NCBI RefSeq assembly: GCF_016612545.1
Contig: NZ_JAENRY010000018.1
Location: forward strand, 530-64,529
Origin: Streptomyces sp. MBT65
Lineage (GTDB): Bacteria > Actinomycetota > Actinomycetes > Streptomycetales > Streptomycetaceae
Length of the DNA stretch: 64,000 bases
Direction of reading: 5' to 3'
Each line of letters begins with the position of its first letter. Position 1 is the first letter of the stretch. The position numbers were made by a program, and so were the translations under genes. The notes beneath the pieces were generated by a model. It was not told the DNA's origin. It ran no database searches and saw only the letters and a list, made by a program, of their open reading frames with translations. Below are positions 17,077-24,400 of this stretch, one piece after another.

Positions 17077-17136
17077 CGGACGGCCTCCGTATGCGTGTCG
17101 AAGAAGCTCATCGGACGGCCTCCGCACGCGTGTCGA
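17074..17136. repeat. duplicated stop/start junction, two 28-bp direct copies
   Basis: Bases 17074-17101 and 17109-17136 share 26 of 28 bases (period 35). The copies cover the ATPase C-terminus (DTRAEAVR then stop) and, out of frame, a 12-codon stretch MSFFDTHTEAVR that ends in an ATGA overlap with the permease start. The simplest reading is a small tandem duplication of an originally overlapping ATPase/permease junction. Confidence 0.8.
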
Positions 17137-17800
17137 GGGAGACATGGCCGTCGACGAGTTGAACGGTGCGGCTCGCACACGCCTGAGCCAGCGCCATGTC
17201 GTGCGTGACCAGCACCAGGGTCTGCCCGCCGCGGTGCAGCTCCAGCAGCAGCTCCCGTACGTCGTGGCCCGAGGCGGTGTCGAGCGCGCCGGTCGGTTCG
17301 TCGGCGAGCAGCAGCGCCGGCCGGTTGACCAGCGCCCGGGCGACCGCGACCCGCTGGCGCTCGCCGCCGGACAGCCGGCCCGGGTAGGCACGGGCGTGTC
17401 TGGTCAGGCCCAGCAGTTCCATCAGCTCGTCGGCGCGGGCCGCCGCCTTGCGCCGCGGGGTCCCGGCCAGTTGGGCGGGGAGCTGGATGTTGTCGGCGAC
17501 GGTCAGGTCGTCGAGCAGATTGAAGAACTGGAAGACCATGCCGATCCGTTCGCGGCGGAACCGGGCCAGCGCGTGCTCGCTCAGCCGGTCGATCCGCTGC
17601 CCGGCCACGGTCACGGCTCCTTCGGTCGGCTTGTCGAGGCCGGCGACCAGGTTCAGCAGCGTGGACTTGCCGCTGCCGGAGGGACCGGTCACGGCGAGCG
17701 CCTCGCCCTGGGCGACGCTGACGTCCAGCGGTCCGAGTGCGGGAGCGCCGGCGCTGTCGTAGCGCTTCGCCACGCCCGCCAGTTCGATCACGTGAGTCAT
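17108..17800 (-). CDS. MacB/LolD-type ABC transporter ATP-binding protein
   Basis: 230-residue ATPase with Walker A GPSGSGKST, Q-loop MVFQFFNLLDDLTVADNI, signature LSGGERQRVAVARAL, Walker B LLLADEPTGALD and switch histidine VTHD. Sequence and size are typical of the MacB/LolD (DevA) group that pairs with FtsX-like permeases, and one follows on the same strand. It is divergent from a NarL-type two-component system, an arrangement common for antibiotic- or envelope-responsive ABC exporters in Streptomyces, so control by that system is plausible. Confidence 0.95.
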   Translation of the reverse strand: MTHVIELAGVAKRYDSAGAPALGPLDVSVAQGEALAVTGPSGSGKSTLLNLVAGLDKPTEGAVTVAGQRIDRLSEHALARFRRERIGMVFQFFNLLDDLTVADNIQLPAQLAGTPRRKAAARADELMELLGLTRHARAYPGRLSGGERQRVAVARALVNRPALLLADEPTGALDTASGHDVRELLLELHRGGQTLVLVTHDMALAQACASRTVQLVDGHVSLDTRAEAVR

Positions 17801-17937
17801 GGGTGTGGTCCGTCCTCGCGGTCGAGAGGGAGTTGGTCGAAGGGGAGTTGGTCGAGAGGGAGATGTCTGTGCCGGCCCAGCGAAGGTAGGGCCGTGGCCC
17901 GGTGGGGCGCGTCGGCCGCGGCACCGACATCAGGGCC

Positions 17938-17977
17938 TCCCTGCGAAGGAGGTACCCGCGGCCTCATCCCTGCGAAG
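17938..17977. promoter_or_regulatory. TCCCTGCGAAG direct repeats in divergent promoter region
   Basis: TCCCTGCGAAG occurs at 17938-17948 and again at 17967-17977, 29 bases apart, within the 225-base gap between the ABC ATPase and the divergent sensor kinase. It is a candidate response-regulator binding site; no clear -35/-10 pair could be assigned. Confidence 0.45.
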
Positions 17978-18025
17978 TACGCCTGAGGGACGGTGACTTG
18001 GCCGCGCAGGAGGACGCGGAAGGGG

Positions 18026-19372
18026 GTGCGGGGACCGCACAATGAGCCGGTGGAGACGGAGGCGTGGCAGGGCTGGCGTCGGCAACTGCGCGACGCGCTG
18101 CGGTCGGAGGCGGAGGACGCCCCGCGGTCGCGGCGGGCCGTGCGCGCCGATGTGGTGCTGGCGGTCGTGCTGACCCTTCTCGCGCTGTTCGTGGCGTCGC
18201 GCTATCCCGGTGACGGGCCGGTTCGGATCAGCTCGAAGGTCGAGTCCGGGTACGCCCGGGACGGGTTGACGGTCCCGCGCCCGCCCACGCCTCCCGTACC
18301 GGGCCCGCGGGTCATGGAGAGCGAACCCTCCGCCCCGGCCTGGCCGTTGGTCGTCCTGTCCGCGCTGCCGCTGGCGGCCCGGCGCAGATATCCGCTCGCC
18401 ACGTTCGGGGTGGTGCTGGGCGCGGCGGTGGTCATCGGCGGCGACGCCTCCTGGATCAACGTGCTGACCTGCGTCATCGGTGCCTACAGCGCCACCATGT
18501 ACAGCCGTCACCGGGCGCGGGCGACGGCCGGTCTCGTCGTCGCCGCCGTGCTGGCCGGCCTCGCGTTCCGTAACACGGATCCGGTGTTCCCCGGCTGGTC
18601 GAGCCCGGCGGTCGTGCTGCTGGTCGCCGGGGTGCTGGCCAGCACCGTCCGCTTCTGGCAGCGGCGGCTGGCGGCCAGCCGGGACCGGTACACCCGGCTC
18701 CAGCAGGAACAGGAGGAGAGCATGCGCCGGGCCGTCGAGGAGGAGCGGGCCCGGATCGCCGCCGAACTGCACGACGTCGTCACCCACAATGTGAGCGTGA
18801 TGGTCATCCAGGCGGGCGCGGCACGCAAGGTGATGGACGCGGCGCCGGAGCGGTCCAAGGAGGCCCTGCTGGCGGTGGAGGCCGGAGGCCGGGCCACGAT
18901 GGCCGAACTGCGCCATGTGATGGGCCTGTTGGCCGCCCCGGACACCGGCCGCCCCGACAGCCCCGCCGACGGCCTCGAACCGCAGCCCGGCCTCGGGCAG
19001 CTCGACGCCCTGATCGAGCGGGTACGTGGAGCCGGGACACCGGTCGGTGTCGCGATGTCGCTGCCGCCCGACCCGCTGCCGCCCGGGGTGGACCTCGCGG
19101 CCTACCGCGTCGTACAGGAGGCACTGACCAACACCATCAAACACGCGCCCGGCGCCGATGCCTCCGTCACCGTCGGATACACCGGAGACGTCCTGGAGAT
19201 AGAGATCACCGACACCGGAGCCACCCGCGACGCCCCTCGGGCGGACGGCAACGGCCGCGGACTGATCGGGCTGCGGGAACGACTGGCGGTCTACGGCGGT
19301 GAACTGACGGCCGGTCCGACCCTCGCCGGCGGCTACCGGATCAAGGCCCGGGTCCCGCGGCGGACGGCGTGA
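18026..19372 (+). CDS. NarL-type two-component sensor histidine kinase
   Basis: About 448-residue membrane kinase. Hydrophobic segments near the N-terminus (VVLAVVLTLLALFVA) and around residues 110-210 form a short sensor, then the HisKA_3 dimerisation helix carries the phosphorylatable histidine in ARIAAELHDVVTHN, and the ATPase domain shows ALTNTIKHAPGA and GNGRGLIGLRERL. The D-box is degenerate (TDTGATRD). GTG 18026 follows AGGAGG (18008-18013); GTG at 17993 and 18050 are alternatives. Its stop overlaps the response regulator start (GTGA), showing co-translation. The divergent ABC exporter is the probable target. Confidence 0.93.
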   Translation: MRGPHNEPVETEAWQGWRRQLRDALRSEAEDAPRSRRAVRADVVLAVVLTLLALFVASRYPGDGPVRISSKVESGYARDGLTVPRPPTPPVPGPRVMESEPSAPAWPLVVLSALPLAARRRYPLATFGVVLGAAVVIGGDASWINVLTCVIGAYSATMYSRHRARATAGLVVAAVLAGLAFRNTDPVFPGWSSPAVVLLVAGVLASTVRFWQRRLAASRDRYTRLQQEQEESMRRAVEEERARIAAELHDVVTHNVSVMVIQAGAARKVMDAAPERSKEALLAVEAGGRATMAELRHVMGLLAAPDTGRPDSPADGLEPQPGLGQLDALIERVRGAGTPVGVAMSLPPDPLPPGVDLAAYRVVQEALTNTIKHAPGADASVTVGYTGDVLEIEITDTGATRDAPRADGNGRGLIGLRERLAVYGGELTAGPTLAGGYRIKARVPRRTA

Positions 19373-20049
19373 ACCGGCCGGCGCTGCGCGCCGTCATCGC
19401 CGACGACCAGGCCCTCGTACGCACCGGCTTCGCCATGATCCTCGCCGCGGACGGCATCGAGGTGACGGCCGAGGCGGCCGACGGAGCGGAGGCGCTCGCC
19501 GCGGTCCGGCGCACCCGGCCCGACGTCGTGCTCATGGACATCCGGATGCCGCGGATGGACGGCATCGAAGCGACCAGACGGATCCTCGCCGACGGCCCGG
19601 ACGGCACCAGGGTCATCATCCTGACCACCTACGACCTCGACCACTACGTCTACGCCGCGCTCACCGCCGGCGCCAGCGGCTTCCTGCTCAAGGACGTCAG
19701 CCCCGAGCATCTCGTCGCCGCCATACGCCTGGTGCAGTCCGGCGACGCGCTGCTCGCCCCCGCGATCACCCGCCGGCTGATCGAACGCTTCGCCCAGCGC
19801 GAGGAGGACCGGCCGACCGGTCTCCACCGCGACCTGTCCGGCCTGACCCCGCGCGAACTGGAGGTCCTCCGCCTGCTCGCGACGGGCCTGAGCAACGCCG
19901 AACTCGCGGACCGCCTGCTCCTCAGCCCCACCACCATCAAGACCCACATCGGCCGCATCCTGTCCAAGCTGAACCTGCGCGACCGCGTCCAGGCCGTGGT
20001 CCTCGCGTATGAGACGGGACTTGTCTCGCCGGGGGGCGGGGGCTCCTAG
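19369..20049 (+). CDS. NarL/FixJ-family response regulator
   Basis: 226-residue regulator with a receiver domain (acidic pair in VIADDQALVRTG, phospho-acceptor Asp57 in VVLMDIRMPRMDG, TTYD and FLLKDV) and a C-terminal LuxR-type helix-turn-helix (LTPRELEVLRLLATGLSNAE, SPTTIKTHIGRILSKLN). Begins with GTG overlapping the kinase stop. Likely binds sites in the kinase/ABC divergent region. Its stop is followed after 15 bases by a duplicated fragment of the sdaA 3' end that opens the toxin island. Confidence 0.95.
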   Translation: MNRPALRAVIADDQALVRTGFAMILAADGIEVTAEAADGAEALAAVRRTRPDVVLMDIRMPRMDGIEATRRILADGPDGTRVIILTTYDLDHYVYAALTAGASGFLLKDVSPEHLVAAIRLVQSGDALLAPAITRRLIERFAQREEDRPTGLHRDLSGLTPRELEVLRLLATGLSNAELADRLLLSPTTIKTHIGRILSKLNLRDRVQAVVLAYETGLVSPGGGGS

Positions 20050-20064
20050 GCCAGGACCCATCCC

Positions 20065-20109
20065 CTCAGCATTCGATCCCTCACCACTCGATGATGTTCA
20101 CCGCACGCC
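20065..20109. repeat. left copy of sdaA 3' end (att-like direct repeat)
   Basis: Bases 20078-20109 match 26985-27016 at 30 of 32 positions, and the similarity continues more weakly back to 20065/26972. The right copy is the genuine end of sdaA (reading AVNIIEC then stop on the minus strand); this left copy reads AVNIIEW then stop but is attached to nothing else of sdaA. The two copies are in the same orientation and bracket the 6.9 kb toxin island. Confidence 0.85.
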
Positions 20110-20113
20110 GGGA

Positions 20114-21289
20114 TCAGTCGGTGTCCGTGGCGGCGAGGACCGCGATCTCCTGCCCGCCCGGTCGCAAGGCGGCCACGGCGAGGTCCCAGGCCACTTGGTG
20201 GAACCAATCCGATGAGGGGTCGGCGATGAACCAGTGTGTCTGCTCGACCAGCGTGGCCGTGTGAGGGAGCGGCGCCTCCGGGGCGGCGCCGACCAGGCCA
20301 CCGAGAGAACGCCAGGCAGCGAGTCGCCCGTACGCACCGAACATGCCGCTGCCGTAGGCGGGGCTGCGCACCGCCGCGGTGAGCAGTACCCGCAGCACCC
20401 TGTCGGAGTCGGCCGGGTACAGCCGGGCCCTGCTCTCTCCCGTCGGCCATGCTGTGAGTGGCAGCCGCTCGAAGACAGCCGCGAAGTCGTCCGGTGAGAC
20501 AGCGGACGCGGACCAGAACTCCTGCGCGGCGACCATGCCGTTGGACTCCTCCACCCAGTGCCGCACCGCGGCGCTCATGGCCTCGGCCACCTCCGGAACG
20601 GTGATGTCCGCTGGATCGACCGCAGCACTGCGCAGGCGCATCTCCGGCGAGACACGGAGTTCGGGTCGGTCGCTCTGCTTCTCCACCGTTGCCGGGGGCA
20701 GGGCCCACGTCCAGTCCTGCGGGGCGTGCGCCGGCCTGAGCAGCGCGCGCTCCGCCGGCAGCAGGTGGAGCGGCAGGGGCGCGAGCGGATGCCCCTCCGC
20801 CACGAGCGCTTCGCCGAAGGACCGCAGAAGGGGGTACGCGGGGACCGCGACGCCTTTGAGCACCAGCTCGTGCAGCAGACAGGCCTTGAACTCGTCCGAC
20901 GCCGCGGTGCCGAGCTGCTCGCCGTAGACGACCGGGACGATGTCCGAAGGCCGATGCCCCAGGGCCACCATCTGGGCCAGCCGCCGCTCGGCCCGGGTCT
21001 GTGCCGACTCTCCGGCCCGCAGGCTGCTCGGCAGGCACATCAAAGCGCGCAGGCTCCGCTGTCCCGCCGTGCCGGCAAGAGCTGTCTGCAACCGGTCGAG
21101 CAGGAAGGCGTGTTCAGATGAATCCTCGTCCTCCTGGGCGGCCCGGTGGGCGAGCTCCGCGCCGAGCAGTGCCGCCCACTCGAAGTCTTCGGACGAAACC
21201 CGGTGCTGGATCTCTTCGCCGAGCGTGGACGCGGCTGAGACGTCACTGTCCAGCAGTTCTTTGATCCGTTCAGTCATGTCGCTGTGCAT
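20114..21289 (-). CDS. DUF6183-like protein of unknown function
   Basis: 391-residue soluble protein without signal peptide or membrane helix. From memory, the C-terminal pattern with SDWFHQVAWDLAVAALRPG and AVLAATDTD is that of the DUF6183 family of Streptomyces, whose function is not known to me. The N-terminal half is helical and leucine-rich. It lies 124 bases downstream of the large toxin-like gene on the same strand, inside the same repeat-bounded island, so an immunity or accessory role is possible. Against that, a strong 15-bp hairpin lies between them and the protein is large for an immunity protein. GTG at 21319 and ATG at 21277 are alternative starts. Confidence 0.7.
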   Translation of the reverse strand: MHSDMTERIKELLDSDVSAASTLGEEIQHRVSSEDFEWAALLGAELAHRAAQEDEDSSEHAFLLDRLQTALAGTAGQRSLRALMCLPSSLRAGESAQTRAERRLAQMVALGHRPSDIVPVVYGEQLGTAASDEFKACLLHELVLKGVAVPAYPLLRSFGEALVAEGHPLAPLPLHLLPAERALLRPAHAPQDWTWALPPATVEKQSDRPELRVSPEMRLRSAAVDPADITVPEVAEAMSAAVRHWVEESNGMVAAQEFWSASAVSPDDFAAVFERLPLTAWPTGESRARLYPADSDRVLRVLLTAAVRSPAYGSGMFGAYGRLAAWRSLGGLVGAAPEAPLPHTATLVEQTHWFIADPSSDWFHQVAWDLAVAALRPGGQEIAVLAATDTD

Positions 21290-21323
21290 GGTGGAATCAC
21301 TTTGCCTCACGCTCGTCACGTCC

Positions 21324-21361
21324 GGGACGCGGCCGGCGCCCTACGACGCCGGCCGCGTCCC
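21324..21361. terminator. 15-bp stem hairpin between toxin and DUF6183 gene
   Basis: GGGACGCGGCCGGCG at 21324-21338 pairs perfectly with 21347-21361 across an eight-base loop. It lies 52 bases after the toxin stop. Next to it, CTTCTACGACGCGGCG is repeated at 21374 and 21391. It would reduce or stop read-through from the toxin gene into the DUF6183 gene. Confidence 0.8.
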
Positions 21362-21413
21362 GTTCTTCTGCTTCTTCTACGACGCGGCGTCTTCTACGAC
21401 GCGGCGCGGACCG

Positions 21414-24400
21414 TTACGGCGCGGCCACCGGATAGGCGCTCAGAATCTCCTTGGTCTGCGGATTGACCGCGATCTGGAGATACTTCTCGCCCCTGGTGCC
21501 GATCGTTCTTCCCATGGGGAAGACGAACCTGAAAGCGTCCGCGGGATCCTTTATCGCCTTGCTCTGCATGGCCCATGCCTCGTCCACCAGGGCGAGCACC
21601 TTGGCGGGGTCGTGCTCGATGAACACCGTGTGCGACACCTTGGAGGCGTCGGGCACCGTGTGGGCGAGCACATGGTCGATCTTGGTGCCGTACTTCTTGT
21701 CGAAACCGTAGATCAGCCCGCCGGGTGATTCGAGCTTGCCGCCGCCCAGATCCGCGAAACCGACCGGACAGAACGTGTTGTGCACGAGAACGGGCGTGGT
21801 CCCCGCCAGCACGTAGTAGGTGTGGATGTCGGCGACGCCGAGGTTGTAGGCGGAGTGGAGCCGCTGGTAGCGGTGGACGCCTACGACGGTGACGGTCCCG
21901 CCGTCGCTGCTGCGCAGCGTCTGGCCGGGCTCGAGATCGCCCGCGTCGACCCATCGGTGGGCGCTGGGCGACCAGAACGGGTGGTGCTGGGTGGCGGTGA
22001 TCCGTGACCGGCCCGCGTCGATCGTGATGTCGGCGAAGTCGGTGTCGTCCGGCGTGTAGACGGTGTCGGTGACGGTGCGGCCCGCGGTCCGGCCGCTTCC
22101 GGGATCGGTGGCGAGGACCGCGTCACCGGTCCTGACGTACCTGATCTCCTTGGTCGTGCCGTCGGCCATCACCACGTGCGTGGTGCCGGGGAAGCTGTTG
22201 GGCCGGCATGCCATGCGGGCTTCCTCGTAGGCGTTCACCGAGCGCTCGATGCTCGCCAGCGCCTCCGCGTCGATGTCCAGAGCACGCAGTGCCTTCAGCG
22301 CGTCGGCGACGCCGATGCCGGTACGCATGGCGGCGTCCACGGCACGGATCGCGTCGGCGACCTTGCCGATGGGCCCGCCGAGCGGGAGCCAGGACGCGGC
22401 CCAGAAGCAGTCGCTCGCACTGCCCTCGCCGCCGCCGAAGGCCTTGTGGTAGCAGCCGGTGAAGTCACCCTTGATCGACTTGGCTATGCCCTTCCAGACG
22501 TCGACGGTCGCGTCCCAGGTGGAGATCTTGACCGTCTTGGTCTGGTCCTTGACGGTGACCGTCTTCAGGAAGTGCGTGTCGTCGGACGGGCAGCCGGCCG
22601 GGGTGGCGGGCACGTCCGGGTTCCCGCACACGTAGAAGCTGACCACCGCGTCGAAGTGCGCGATGTACACCATCGTGTCGCAGACGACGATGTCGTGGCA
22701 CTCGTTGGGGAGGCGCTCGGGCTCCCCGCGCGGCCTGATCTCGTCGATGACGGAGAAGACCCCGCCGACACCGGTCCCCGAGCCGCTCTTGACGTTCTTG
22801 CTTGCCTGAGCCGCCTCCGCTTCCGTGGCGGCCTGTTGGGCTTCCTCGGAGTACTTGTCGGCGTCCTTGGCCGCCTGTTCGGCTTCGGTGGCGGCGGTGT
22901 CGGCGCGGGTGGCGGCGGCGCGGGCGTCCTTGGCGTCCTGTTCGGCCCGGGCCGCCGCGGCGCGGGCGGCCGAGGCGTCAAGTTCGGCCTGGTCGGCGGA
23001 GGCGCGGGCGTCCTTGGCGTAACCCTCCGCGTTGCCGGCCGCCTTGTCGGCGGCCGCGGCGTCGACGGTCGCCTGCTGGTCGTAGTCGATGGTGCGGGCC
23101 AGCGAGGCGGCCGCCTTGGAAGCGGCGGTGGCGGCGTCGGCCGCGTAGCCGAGGGCTTCCTTGGAGTAGGTGCGGGCGTCGGCCGCGTACTGGGCGGCGT
23201 TCGCGGCGTGCTGGTAGGCCTCCTTGCTGTCGCCCTGTGCCTGGTCGGCGAGGTTCTTGGCGGCCTGGGCCTCGACCGCGGCGTTGGCGGCGTGCGCCTG
23301 GGCGACGGCCTGCTGCTGCTCCGCGATCGACTTCGACGCCTGTCCGGTCAGGACGACCAGGCCGGCTGCGGAGTCGGTGTCGACGTAAGGAGAGCCGAGT
23401 TGGACGGCGTCGTTGGCGGGGGCCGCGACCTGTTCGGCCGACTTGGCGGCATCGACAGCCGCCTGGGCGGTGACATGGGCGAAGCCGACGGCCTTGGCCG
23501 CCGCGGCGATGGCCTTCACGGCCTCCGCGTTGGCGGCGAGGGCCTGGCTCTTCGCGTCCTTTGCGTGCTGTTCGGCCTCGTCGGCGAGTGTGACCGCGGC
23601 CTTGGCCTCGGCGGCGGCGTCCTGGGACGCCTTGATGGCGTCGGCGACCGCGGCCGTCGCGGTCTTCACCGCGGCGTCGGCCTTGAGCTTGTCGGCCTGG
23701 GCGGCGTCGGAGGCGGCGCGTGCGCGCTTGGCGGCCGCCTCGGCCCGGGTGGCGGCGGCGTCCGCGGCGGCTGCGGCCTCGGTGGCGGCACGGGCCTCGG
23801 AACTGGCGTTGTCCGCTGCTGTCTCGGCGTCGCCGGCGGCCTTGTCCGCCTCGTTCGCCGCCGCGCGGGCGTCCTCCGCGGCGGAACCGGAGCTGATCTT
23901 GTCGGCGTAGGCGTCCTTGGCGTCGGCCTTCGCCCGCTTGGCGTTGGCCTCCTGCCGCGCGTCCCAGGCGTCGTCACGCATGGCCTTGGCGTGGTCCCTG
24001 GACTTGACCGCGTCGTCCCGTTTGCCCTGGGCGGTCTTCTCGGCGGACTCGGCCCGGCCCTTGGCGTCACCGGCCTTGGTCGCCTCGGCCTCGGCGTTCT
24101 TCCTGTGCTCAGCGGCCTCGGCCTGCTCGGCGGCGGCCGTCTCCTTCTCGGCCTTGGCCGTCTTCTCCTCGGCCTCCGCGGTGAGCCGCTTGGCATGGGC
24201 GTCGGCGGCGGCCGCCTTCGCGTCTCCTTCGGCCGCGAGTGCCACCGTGAGCTTGGCCTCCGCGGTCTCCTTGTCCTTCTTCGCGTTGTCCCGGTGCACC
24301 TTGGCCGCGTCCGCGGCCGCCTTGGCCTGGAACTCGGCCGTCTTCGCGGCCTCCTTGCGGAACTCCGCCTTGGCCTGCGCGGCCTGCGCCAGCGCACGCT

